From positions 1-52,910 of the forward strand of contig NZ_JAAITA010000020.1 of assembly GCF_013304445.1 (NCBI RefSeq): a stretch of DNA of 52,910 nt. Direction: 5' to 3'. This stretch comes from Blautia hansenii. Lineage in GTDB: Bacteria; Bacillota; Clostridia; Lachnospirales; Lachnospiraceae. Below are positions 7,749 through 15,895 of this stretch, piece by piece. The translations under genes were made by a program, and so were the position numbers. The notes under the pieces were generated by a model. It ran no database searches, was not told where the DNA came from, and saw only the letters and a program-made list of their open reading frames with translations. The number at the start of each line of letters is the position of its first letter. Position 1 is the first letter of the stretch.

Positions 7749-8945
7749 TTAAAAATCTCTTCGCGGTTTATATTCTGGAATTTTATATGCTCCCTCACGT
7801 TCAATACAGTTTCCCAAATATATCCACTTGTCACCTTCTTCTCGGATTGTCACTTCATGTCTGAATGAACAATCTGTTCCTTCTTCCTGAAAAACAGCTT
7901 CTACTGTCAAAGTTAATGATCCATCCTCATTTTCTATACAATTCACTACTTCTGGGAAAGGTTGGAATTGTTGAATTCGATTCCATGGACCAATTGCTTC
8001 CCATGGATATACCCCCTTCACGTCATCGTATTGAGCATATATTTCCAAGGTTTCTATTGAAATATCAAAATAAGTTGTGACCACTTCTTCAAATTCTACT
8101 TTAGGAATGCCTGATGCATATTTTTTTTCATCAATTTTCTCCCCATACTTCATTGTGTATAAAAACTCAAACAAATCATTAAACTCTATATTTTCCAAAC
8201 TGTTTTGATTCCAATCTACGAGGAACAGATTATTGCAAAAGTAACTAACCGGTGTAATACATTTATTTCCTAATTCTCTGCACTGTTCATCAAGTGGCAA
8301 AATTCTATAAAAAACATGCATATCCATTTCTTGATTTCTTGATAATGCCTTCTCCCATATAATCCACCCTTTATCAGTATAGTTCCAATCATATACCTGA
8401 ATTTTTTCTATCTGCACAATATGTGGACTCATATTATCATCAAATGCAGCTGTTGCTGATGTTACATATAAATCTTTGTTTTTAAATTGAAGTTTATTAT
8501 ATATCCAAACACCACTTGTATTAATTACAAAAAATTCAGTTTCAGTATTTTCTCCTGTTTTTGCCAAAGAAAGAGCATCATCAACTTGTTTATAATTCAA
8601 CATATTATAATCATGACTGCCACAGGTAATGGCAACATTCTCTTCTGCAATACTTTCGATCATTGTATGAACTGTCTCTTCTTCAAGAACAATATTTGAC
8701 GCATTACCTTTATCTGCCTGACTGTATATCCTTTTGCATTTTCCAACCATTTTCCTTAAGCGATCACTAATGTCTTTTTCTTCTTTTCTCCCCATTTCAA
8801 TATTTTTTAATTCATAATCATCATTTTCATCCATCACCACATTCTCTTCTTCTGTATTATTAATTATAAGATCATTTTGAGACCCATTTTTTTCACATCC
8901 GGATAATACTAAAGAAACCAAAATAATAGCCAACATTTTCTTCAT
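7749..8945 (-). CDS. Lipoprotein B of a three-member paralogous family
   Basis: Predicted lipoprotein of about 398 residues with the signal MKKMLAIILVSLVLSGC and Cys as the lipid anchor. It aligns by eye with lipoproteins A and C: shared are LPLDEQCRELGNKCITPVSYFCNNLFLVDWNQNS, a middle acidic segment, and FPEVVNCIENEDGSLTLTVEAVF followed by the CSFRHEVTIREEGD block. No catalytic motif is recognisable. Starts at 8957 (GTG) and 8951 are possible, but GTG lies inside the Shine-Dalgarno AAGGTG; ATG 8945 has correct spacing. It is the second gene of the operon behind the MecA-like PBP, with 29 bp between, so both are likely made together when BlaI is released. Function unknown. Confidence 0.8.
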   Translation of the reverse strand: MKKMLAIILVSLVLSGCEKNGSQNDLIINNTEEENVVMDENDDYELKNIEMGRKEEKDISDRLRKMVGKCKRIYSQADKGNASNIVLEEETVHTMIESIAEENVAITCGSHDYNMLNYKQVDDALSLAKTGENTETEFFVINTSGVWIYNKLQFKNKDLYVTSATAAFDDNMSPHIVQIEKIQVYDWNYTDKGWIIWEKALSRNQEMDMHVFYRILPLDEQCRELGNKCITPVSYFCNNLFLVDWNQNSLENIEFNDLFEFLYTMKYGEKIDEKKYASGIPKVEFEEVVTTYFDISIETLEIYAQYDDVKGVYPWEAIGPWNRIQQFQPFPEVVNCIENEDGSLTLTVEAVFQEEGTDCSFRHEVTIREEGDKWIYLGNCIEREGAYKIPEYKPRRDF

Positions 8946-8974
8946 TAACATTTTCACCTTTTTTCATCTCATTC

Positions 8975-11056
8975 CTATCGTAAATATTGATCCAATACTC
9001 TTTTATCTTTTTGAACTACATAACCACTGCCACCAATATTTTTTACATCTTCAACCATACTAATTAGCAATATTGGATTCTCAATATTAGGATCAGTTGT
9101 AAAAACTGCCATCCACCCCAATTCTGTTCCTGTTGCATCTTCTTTTGAAAGCTTTATTTCTGCCGTTCCTGTTTTTCCAGCCAAAGTGTACTCCTCTCTA
9201 TGTAAACCATATCCCGTTGCTGTTGGTTCACTAATAACTTTCTTCATTGTCTCTAAAACAGTATGAATACTTTCTTTTTGAATAACTTCCGGCATCCATA
9301 TATTGGGATTATAATTTGGGTTATATAGTAACGTCGGTTCAATTATATTTCCATCATTACTAAATGCGGAATAAATAGAAGCTAGATGCAATGGATTTAT
9401 TAAGATTTGACCTTGTCCATATCCACTATCTGCCAATTGAATTTCTGACTTTATTCCTTCTGTATTTGAATACTGTGATATTGACATTTTAATATCAAAT
9501 GGTATTTCTTTGTTAAACCCCAATTTTTCTAAAAAGCTAGTTAAATTATTTTCCCCCAGTTTAAGTGCTACTTTTGCAAAATATATATTATCAGAATATA
9601 TCATTGCATTTTCCAGTGTTGCAGGTTCAGTCTCATGTAATGTGGTCACATAATAATCCCCCCATGACGAGTCTTTTTGCCAGCTTAAACCTTCGTTTCC
9701 ATAATCTTCTACAGGATCAAGAATACCTGTGTCTAACCCTATCACTGCAGTAACAGGTTTAAATGTTGATCCGGGACACCATACCTGTCTGAATCGATTG
9801 TACAAAGGTTGCCTTTCATCTTCATTTAAGCTTTTCCATAATTTATCTGACATTCCCATTACAAAATCATTTGAGTTAAAAGAAGGAGTACTGACCAGTG
9901 CCAAAACTTCTCCTGTATATTGGTTCATAGCAACAGAACAACTCTTATCATCCTTAAACTGTTCATACAAGACTTTTTGCAATTCTGCATCAATTGTTAA
10001 TTGAATATCCTCTCCGTTTTGAACCGGTTTATCTACAATAATATCTTTTCTGTTTCCAAATTCATCTTCGATATATATCATGCAACCATTTTGACCTTTT
10101 AATTTATCTTCATATAAACTTTCTATACCACTTCTCCCTATAACACTATTGGAATCATAACCTTTCCCTTTATTCTCTTCCAAATCTTCCGCTGTAACTT
10201 TTTGAATATATCCAACCAAATGTGACGCTGCTTCTTTTAAAGGATAGTCTCTAACTTCGATATCGTTAATCATAACACCTGGAATTGATAGTAATTCCTC
10301 TTGATTTTCCTTTAATTTTACAAGATTTTCATCCGGATTAATTTTCATTAATTCCAATTCACTAACTTTAGGAATTGTTTTTATAGGAACAAATGAATCA
10401 TCTTTTACCCACTCTGCAGACAATTTGTTCTTTATCACATCAATATCCACTTCAAGCAACTCCGCAAGTTTAATTATTGTGTTTTCTTTATCCTGAATTT
10501 TACCCGGCACTAGCCCAACTGATGATGCAACCCCTTTTCCAGCTAACACTTTTCCATTCCGATCTAAAATTTGTCCTCGCTCTGCTTCTACAGTATCTAT
10601 TCGTACTTTATCTGTAGACTCTAATTGCGGAAAAATAATACTATCTTTCCAAACAAGTTTATATTCAAATTTTTCTTTTATAAAGTTTACTTCATTTTGA
10701 AATTTCACTTCACCTGCAAGAGTATTAAATGATGTAAGATATGAAATCTCTTTACCATTGGATTTCTCATTTAAAATTTTAATGCTTAAATCCTTCGTTT
10801 CTAATCCTTCATATATGTTTTTATTTCTCTTTACAAATTCTTCCATAGAAATATTCGATGAATGTTCTTTAGAAATCATTTTATACATTTTTTCATATTC
10901 ATGTTTATTGATATAATTCATATATTCGGTTAGCAATTGTTCAGTAGTGTTCTTATGTGTCTGTTTCGTAATAAAAAAAATCAAGCTCAATACTAAAATT
11001 AAAGAAAATATTATTAATATCAATCTACCTGTCCATTCAAATTTTTTTCTTTTCAT
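8975..11056 (-). CDS. MecA-like class B penicillin-binding protein
   Basis: Transpeptidase that cross-links peptidoglycan outside the membrane. The 693-residue protein has an N-terminal membrane anchor (about 11-30), then an NTF2-like region of the MecA_N type (35-140: LLTEYMNYINKHEYEKMYKMIS), the PBP dimerisation/pedestal domain beginning AERGQILDRNGKVLAGKG (158-175), and a transpeptidase domain with STFK (430-433), SDN (488-490) and KTGT (628-631). The N-terminal extension is the hallmark of low-affinity class B PBPs such as PBP2a, PBP5fm and B. subtilis PbpC. It is divergent from blaI-blaR1 with a TTAC-N4-GTAA operator at its promoter, so beta-lactam-inducible expression is very likely. 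Low affinity for beta-lactams is inferred. The ATG has GGAGAC ahead. Two lipoprotein genes follow in the same operon. Confidence 0.92.
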   Translation of the reverse strand: MKRKKFEWTGRLILIIFSLILVLSLIFFITKQTHKNTTEQLLTEYMNYINKHEYEKMYKMISKEHSSNISMEEFVKRNKNIYEGLETKDLSIKILNEKSNGKEISYLTSFNTLAGEVKFQNEVNFIKEKFEYKLVWKDSIIFPQLESTDKVRIDTVEAERGQILDRNGKVLAGKGVASSVGLVPGKIQDKENTIIKLAELLEVDIDVIKNKLSAEWVKDDSFVPIKTIPKVSELELMKINPDENLVKLKENQEELLSIPGVMINDIEVRDYPLKEAASHLVGYIQKVTAEDLEENKGKGYDSNSVIGRSGIESLYEDKLKGQNGCMIYIEDEFGNRKDIIVDKPVQNGEDIQLTIDAELQKVLYEQFKDDKSCSVAMNQYTGEVLALVSTPSFNSNDFVMGMSDKLWKSLNEDERQPLYNRFRQVWCPGSTFKPVTAVIGLDTGILDPVEDYGNEGLSWQKDSSWGDYYVTTLHETEPATLENAMIYSDNIYFAKVALKLGENNLTSFLEKLGFNKEIPFDIKMSISQYSNTEGIKSEIQLADSGYGQGQILINPLHLASIYSAFSNDGNIIEPTLLYNPNYNPNIWMPEVIQKESIHTVLETMKKVISEPTATGYGLHREEYTLAGKTGTAEIKLSKEDATGTELGWMAVFTTDPNIENPILLISMVEDVKNIGGSGYVVQKDKRVLDQYLR

Positions 11057-11078
11057 AATTGTCTCCTGTTTCCATATC

Positions 11079-11090
11079 TTACGTTTGTAA
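11079..11090. promoter_or_regulatory. BlaI-type operator, MecA-like PBP promoter
   Basis: TTACGTTTGTAA fits TTAC-N4-GTAA, the dyad bound by BlaI/MecI repressors. It overlaps the last two bases of the PBP -10 box on the minus strand, so bound BlaI would block this promoter. Confidence 0.8.
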
Positions 11091-11117
11091 TATATTCTAT
11101 TATCACTTTTTTGTCAA
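11089..11117 (-). promoter_or_regulatory. Promoter of MecA-like PBP operon
   Basis: On the minus strand TTGACA (11112-11117), a 17-bp spacer and TATATT (11089-11094). This is a near-consensus sigma-A promoter directed at the PBP gene, immediately followed by a BlaI-type operator. Confidence 0.75.
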
Positions 11118-11125
11118 TAGCCTTC

Positions 11126-11154
11126 TTGACGTTTCTATTTCAATGCTCTATAAT
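11126..11154 (+). promoter_or_regulatory. Promoter of blaI-blaR1
   Basis: TTGACG (11126-11131), a 17-bp spacer and TATAAT (11149-11154), so nearly consensus. The operator at 11157-11168 covers the expected transcription start. The two divergent promoters lie in a 130-bp gap, so BlaI autoregulates and controls both. Confidence 0.8.
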
Positions 11155-11156
11155 TA

Positions 11157-11168
11157 TTACGAAAGTAA
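11157..11168. promoter_or_regulatory. BlaI-type operator, blaI promoter
   Basis: TTACGAAAGTAA fits TTAC-N4-GTAA and begins 2 bp after the blaI -10 box, covering the start point. It supports autoregulation, as in known bla and mec systems. Confidence 0.8.
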
Positions 11169-11186
11169 GATTAAAGGAGAATAAAC

Positions 11187-11576
11187 ATGGATAAATTACC
11201 ACAAATATCTGAAGCAGAATATGAAATCATGAAAATAATATGGGATGAGTCACCAATAAGCACAAATTCTATTTGTGAAAAAGTTCCATCTATACACAAT
11301 TGGAGTAATAAAACAGTTCATACGTTATTATCTCGTTTAGTGTCAAAACATGTTATTTCTTATGAACAAAAAGGGCGTATGTATTACTATTTTCCCATTA
11401 TCTCTAAAAATAAATATTTATCACAAGAGAACCATAATTTTTTATCTCGCTTTTATGATGGTGAAATGGCTCCGCTATTATCTTCCTTACTATCCAATGC
11501 CCAATTATCTGACAGCGATTTAAAGAATATGTATCATCTTATAGACTCTAAATTGAATGGTGGTGATGAAACCTAA
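11187..11576 (+). CDS. blaI: BlaI/MecI-family repressor
   Basis: Dimeric winged-helix repressor of beta-lactam-inducible genes. All 129 residues match the family in length and layout: N-terminal DNA-binding half LPQISEAEYEIMKIIWDESPISTNSICEKVPSIHNWSNKTVHTLLSRLVSKHVISYEQKGRMYYYFPIIS, with recognition helix NKTVHTLLSRL, and a C-terminal dimerisation helix region in which BlaI is cleaved after induction. AAAGGAGA precedes the ATG. The stop TAA overlaps the blaR1 ATG by one base, so the two are translationally coupled. TTAC-N4-GTAA operators lie at its own promoter and at three others in the cargo region, defining a probable regulon. Confidence 0.93.
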   Translation: MDKLPQISEAEYEIMKIIWDESPISTNSICEKVPSIHNWSNKTVHTLLSRLVSKHVISYEQKGRMYYYFPIISKNKYLSQENHNFLSRFYDGEMAPLLSSLLSNAQLSDSDLKNMYHLIDSKLNGGDET

Positions 11577-13366
11577 TGTTCTCGATTCACTTTTTATTAT
11601 GTAATCTCACTATCAGTATCTTATTGGGGATAATTCTATTACTCAAAAAACTATTAAAAAATTATATTACAACTAATAGTCGGTATTATTTGTGGTACAT
11701 TTTTGTATGTGCGCTTATTATTCCTTTCATACCATTCAAAAATATCGGACCACATCAATTATTAATAAAGTTACAACACTTTTTCCAACAAGATACGGGT
11801 AAAATTGTAAATACTTCTACAAAACAACTTGATGATATAAATTTATCTGTTCAATTAGGTACTTCTGATTTTGCGTCAGCTCAAGATAATTTTAATTTGT
11901 ATGATCTTGATAAATACTTATTTGCAATATGGATAATCGGGTGTTTGTTTACATTAGTATATTTTATATATAATATTGTTAAAATTCATTTAATCCAAAA
12001 AAAAGCTTTTTTGATAACTTCTGAAAACGAACCAGAACTATACCAACAATACATTTCGTGTCATGAAAAATTAAAAATAAGACGACATGTCGCTTTATAC
12101 GCTTCATGTAATATTTCAAGCCCTGTTTCTTACGGTCTTCTATATCCCAAGGTAATTATTCCTCAAGATATGGATATATTACTGTCTGAACAGGATGTAT
12201 ATTATATCTTTTTACATGAATTACAGCATTATAAACACAAGGATGCTGCATTAAATTATATAAGTTGCATTTTACAGATCATATATTGGTTTAACCCATT
12301 CATTTGGTACGGATTTCATATATTACAAAAAGATCGGGAAATTGCATGCGACAACTCAGTAATTAACATCATAGGGAAAAACAACTGTATAGATTATGGC
12401 TATACATTAATAAGATATGCTGAAAAAATGCAACACAATGCTTTTCTCTCTCCACTCTCTCGTTTAGGTGGAGAAAAAAAGGTCATTATAGATAGAATAA
12501 AAGAAATAGCAAATTATCAAAAAATTTCTAAAAAGCATAAGAGAAACAGCATTGTAATCTTAGTGTTCGCTTGTGTTCTAGTATACTGCATTAGTCCCTT
12601 ATTAACTGTCTATGCATCACGAGACTCATCTAATAATTTGACTTCCCAAAATATAGATGACATAGACCTATCTTCTTATTTCAGTAAAACAAGTGGTAGC
12701 TTTGTAATATATGATATGACAAATGATAGATACAAAATTTATAATAAAGATTTAAGCACCAAACGAGTTTCTCCGGATTCCACTTATAAAATTTATAGTG
12801 GTTTATTTGCATTAGAGGAAGGTGTAATCAATTATAATTCTTCTAATCAGCACTGGGACGGAACAAACTATTATTTTGATTCATGGAACAAAGACCAAAC
12901 CCTTACTACAGCTTTACGTAATTCTGTTAATTGGTATTTTCAAAATCTTGATACACAAATAGGATACCAAACACTTTATTCTTATTATAACAAAATTTCA
13001 TATGGGAATTGCGATTTATCAGCTGGTATTGAAGATTATTGGTCCGAATCTTCCTTAAAGATTTCACCGGTAGAACAGGTAATCCTATTATCTGAACTTC
13101 TGGAAAATAAATGGGAGTTTGAGGAAAAAAATATTCAAGCAATAAAAGATGCCTTATTTATTTCTGATACATCCATTGGAAAATTATATGGAAAGACAGG
13201 TACTGGGTCATTGAATGGACAAAATACAAACGGTTGGTTTATTGGCTTTATTGAACACGGTGAAAATACTTATTGTTTTGCTACCAACCTTCAGAATTCC
13301 GAGAATGCCACCGGCAGTGCTGCTTCAGAAATAACTATAGAAATATTAAATTCTTTATTCTCTTAA
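11576..13366 (+). CDS. blaR1: BlaR1/MecR1-type beta-lactam sensor-protease
   Basis: Membrane receptor that binds beta-lactams outside and triggers loss of BlaI inside. In 596 residues: several N-terminal membrane helices (7-27, 38-55, 111-137), a cytoplasmic M56 zinc-protease domain with HELQH (214-218) followed by the conserved DREIACDNSV, another membrane helix (about 324-346), and a class D beta-lactamase-like extracellular sensor with STYK (402-405), SVN (450-452), SYGN (475-478) and KTG (540-542). All expected motifs are present, so it should be functional. It overlaps blaI by one base. The sensor domain resembles the class D enzyme encoded next, including SSLKISP.EQ, indicating that the receptor and the enzyme share an origin. 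Confidence 0.93.
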   Translation: MFSIHFLLCNLTISILLGIILLLKKLLKNYITTNSRYYLWYIFVCALIIPFIPFKNIGPHQLLIKLQHFFQQDTGKIVNTSTKQLDDINLSVQLGTSDFASAQDNFNLYDLDKYLFAIWIIGCLFTLVYFIYNIVKIHLIQKKAFLITSENEPELYQQYISCHEKLKIRRHVALYASCNISSPVSYGLLYPKVIIPQDMDILLSEQDVYYIFLHELQHYKHKDAALNYISCILQIIYWFNPFIWYGFHILQKDREIACDNSVINIIGKNNCIDYGYTLIRYAEKMQHNAFLSPLSRLGGEKKVIIDRIKEIANYQKISKKHKRNSIVILVFACVLVYCISPLLTVYASRDSSNNLTSQNIDDIDLSSYFSKTSGSFVIYDMTNDRYKIYNKDLSTKRVSPDSTYKIYSGLFALEEGVINYNSSNQHWDGTNYYFDSWNKDQTLTTALRNSVNWYFQNLDTQIGYQTLYSYYNKISYGNCDLSAGIEDYWSESSLKISPVEQVILLSELLENKWEFEEKNIQAIKDALFISDTSIGKLYGKTGTGSLNGQNTNGWFIGFIEHGENTYCFATNLQNSENATGSAASEITIEILNSLFS

Positions 13367-13404
13367 AAATGAAAATACTTTATTCCCAAAAGCTAAGGAG
13401 GTTG

Positions 13405-13482
13405 ATGCCTATTAACACTAGTGTTTATCAAGATAATCAAAGCTTAAAAGTATCGGCTTATATAGTTAATGTAGGTTTATGA
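13405..13482 (+). other. 25-codon ORF with strong ribosome binding site
   Basis: Between blaR1 and the beta-lactamase gene, AAGGAGG (13395-13401) precedes ATG 13405, which opens MPINTSVYQDNQSLKVSAYIVNVGL. The spacing of 3 bases is short. A perfect palindrome, AACACTAGTGTT (13414-13425), lies within it. It may be a gene relic or a leader peptide; I cannot tell. Confidence 0.25.
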
Positions 13483-13525
13483 AACATTTATAGAATAACT
13501 AATTTCTAGGATAGGCAGAAATAAT

Positions 13526-14452
13526 ATGAAAAAAAACAAGTCTTTTTATCTATTAATTATTGGAATTTTGGTTGGTATATTTGCATTTTCAGGTTGCACG
13601 AATCATAATAATTCAGACGCTAAGAATATACAACAGGATACAAAAGATCCTACTCCAGAGAAATTTTCTGTAGTAGAATCACAAGAACCCACACTAACTG
13701 AAGTAGATTGGTCTAATTATTTTGAAGGCTTAACCGGGACCGCAATAGTATACGATCCAACAGAAAAAAACTATATGATATATAATAAAGAACTGGCTCT
13801 AACGCAGAGATCTCCATGTTCTACATTTAAAATTATCTCTTCGTTAATCGGTTTAGAAAACGGAATTATTGATCCTGATAATTCTGTGCGTCCTTGGAGC
13901 GGTGAAATATTTTGGAATGAGGACTGGAATAGAGATATCAATTTTTCTGATGCATTTCGTACCTCATGTGTTTGGTATTTTCGTCAGGTCACTGATGACA
14001 TTGGCAAGGTGAAAATGCAGAATGAACTTAATAAACTGAAATATGGAAATTGTGATATTTCTGATTGGGAGGGAAAGTTAAATACTAATAACAACAATAG
14101 AGCCTTAACAGGTTTCTGGATAGAATCGTCTTTGAAAATTTCTCCAAAAGAACAGGTTGAAGTGATGGAACGAATCTTCGGAACTGACTCCACCTACTCA
14201 GAAAGAACACAAAATATTTTAAAACAAGTAATGTTGATATCAGAAGAGAATAATACGGAAATATCTATTTATGGAAAAACAGGAATGGGAAAAGCAGAGG
14301 GTATTGTTGTAGATGCATGGTTCACAGGATTTGCAGAAACACTAGAAGGAAATAAATATTTTTGTGTATATCTCGGACAATCAGATGCAGGCAACACATC
14401 AAGCACTGCCGCAAAGGAAATCGCCATTCAAATTCTTAATGACAATAAATGA
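13526..14452 (+). CDS. Class D (OXA-type) beta-lactamase lipoprotein
   Basis: Serine beta-lactamase expected to hydrolyse penicillins outside the membrane. It has 308 residues with the lipoprotein signal MKKNKSFYLLIIGILVGIFAFSGC (lipid on Cys24) and the class D motifs: STFK (99-102, preceded by SPC), S-x-V as SCV (147-149), YGN (173-175), the Trp of the FWIESSLKIS segment (W198) that supports the carboxylated lysine, and KTG (251-253). All active-site motifs are intact. It lies 160 bp behind blaR1 on the same strand without a terminator between them, so it is probably the third gene of the blaI operon. Similar BlaRI-controlled class D enzymes are known from Clostridioides difficile. A strong terminator follows. 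The substrate range cannot be told from sequence. Confidence 0.9.
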   Translation: MKKNKSFYLLIIGILVGIFAFSGCTNHNNSDAKNIQQDTKDPTPEKFSVVESQEPTLTEVDWSNYFEGLTGTAIVYDPTEKNYMIYNKELALTQRSPCSTFKIISSLIGLENGIIDPDNSVRPWSGEIFWNEDWNRDINFSDAFRTSCVWYFRQVTDDIGKVKMQNELNKLKYGNCDISDWEGKLNTNNNNRALTGFWIESSLKISPKEQVEVMERIFGTDSTYSERTQNILKQVMLISEENNTEISIYGKTGMGKAEGIVVDAWFTGFAETLEGNKYFCVYLGQSDAGNTSSTAAKEIAIQILNDNK

Positions 14453-14470
14453 CAATAAGATACCCTATCA

Positions 14471-14510
14471 AAAATCGCCTCAGACTCTCACAGGCTGGGC
14501 GATTTTTTTA
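14471..14510 (+). terminator. Rho-independent terminator of bla operon
   Basis: AAAATCGCC (14471-14479) pairs with GGCGATTTT (14498-14506), followed by a T-run on the + strand. It ends the blaI-blaR1-beta-lactamase transcript, 19 bases after the stop codon. Confidence 0.85.
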
Positions 14511-14726
14511 TAGTAATCTTTTGCCAAATCATTTTGTTCTTTTACTATGTACTCTAAACCTGATCTTAAATTAGTGACATACATAGTCTGTATTTTACAT
14601 ATTACTTCTACATACAAGCACATTATTATTTGGTCTAATTTACCTTTATATAACATCAAATAAGAGAGTGTATCTCTTTTAACACACTATTAACTATTAA
14701 CAACGTAGCCTTATCAATTCCAATTA

Positions 14727-15569
14727 TTATAAATAAATATGAAATATAGATATTTCTGGAACAACCCCCAACCGACCAGAAACATGTGTAGTTCCGATTC
14801 CTGTATTTACGTATATTTTTGTCTTTGAATTTAATTCATACATTCCGCTGACATAATTTTTAGCGAGGTTTGTAGAAGAGATAGCTTTTTGATTAATAGC
14901 AGGAATAAACGGGATATTAACTTGCCCGCCATGACTATGTCCGCTCAACACTAAATCATAAGGGTATTCTTGAAAAGAGTCTGCTGTATCTGGCTCATGT
15001 ATTAACAGAATATTGTAATTCGAATCATATATCTTTGTAGAATCCGGCATATATACATTTCCCAGCATACTATCATCTAACCCTGTAAATAATATTTTTT
15101 TATCTGAATCAGTAGTCACATACCAATTTTCATTTTTCAGCACAGTAAATCCTGATTGCTGCATAATATTTTCATACTGTCTGGCAGCTCCACCACCGCA
15201 ATCGCGATTCCCCCATATTGCTATTTTATCATATGTTGCATTGATTTTTTGTAGTTCTTTTATGATATGTTCATCATCATGATACTTGGCATAATTGTCA
15301 TACAAGTCCCCTGTAAACACAACAACATCTGGATTTTGCTTATTGATATAGTTTACAACCTTATCCAGGTTCTTATAATTAAAATCCGCTTTTATATGCG
15401 TGTCTGAGAATTGAACAACTTTAATAAAATCAGAAGTTTTTTCGTTTAAATATAATTGATTTGATGCAATACGATACGGTTCGATTTTAAAAGCATAAAA
15501 CACACAACTTCCAATCAAAATAAGAAGTGTGAAGACTGTTCCAAAAAAAATTTTCAAAAATCTTATCAT
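14727..15569 (-). CDS. Membrane-anchored metallophosphoesterase
   Basis: Calcineurin-like phosphoesterase of the YkuE/YaeI type, with an N-terminal membrane helix (about 4-27) and the catalytic domain probably outside. Metal-ligand motifs occur in order: FSDTHI, GDLYDNY, GNRD and GHSHGGQ. The 280 residues match the family. The ATG follows AAGG at good spacing. It sits between the class D beta-lactamase (convergent) and the BNR-type gene, with no operator of the BlaI type in front, so it may not belong to the regulon. Some relatives cleave lipid-linked or nucleotide pyrophosphates; a cell-envelope role here is a guess. The 326 bases upstream (15570-15895) are AT-rich and show no gene or clear signal. 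Confidence 0.85.
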   Translation of the reverse strand: MIRFLKIFFGTVFTLLILIGSCVFYAFKIEPYRIASNQLYLNEKTSDFIKVVQFSDTHIKADFNYKNLDKVVNYINKQNPDVVVFTGDLYDNYAKYHDDEHIIKELQKINATYDKIAIWGNRDCGGGAARQYENIMQQSGFTVLKNENWYVTTDSDKKILFTGLDDSMLGNVYMPDSTKIYDSNYNILLIHEPDTADSFQEYPYDLVLSGHSHGGQVNIPFIPAINQKAISSTNLAKNYVSGMYELNSKTKIYVNTGIGTTHVSGRLGVVPEISIFHIYL

Positions 15570-15895
15570 AAAGATCTATCCTTCCCATAAATTATCTTGC
15601 TCAAAATAAAAGCTGCTTGTGACATTTATGTTACAAAAAATGTGGCATAAAGAAATATATAATCTTTAAACCACAATGTTTTTTAACTTACAATCTTCCA
15701 GTTACTTGCCTTACAAATTGTCAATTTATGCTGGACATCTGTGTGGTTTTGGCCTGATTAGTAACAAACTTTACAATTGCATTAACTATTACAGCCAACC
15801 ATTGCATCTTAAATCTAAAGCTATAGCAAAGAATACTAATGTCTAAAATTACATCCAGGTAACCAACCCCAGATTCTGACATTCCATATGTATAC

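Noticed and set aside
6508-14452. Calling the cargo an SCCmec-like cassette
   Set aside because: No ccr recombinases or rlmH-type attachment site; the carrier is a conjugative element with a tyrosine recombinase.
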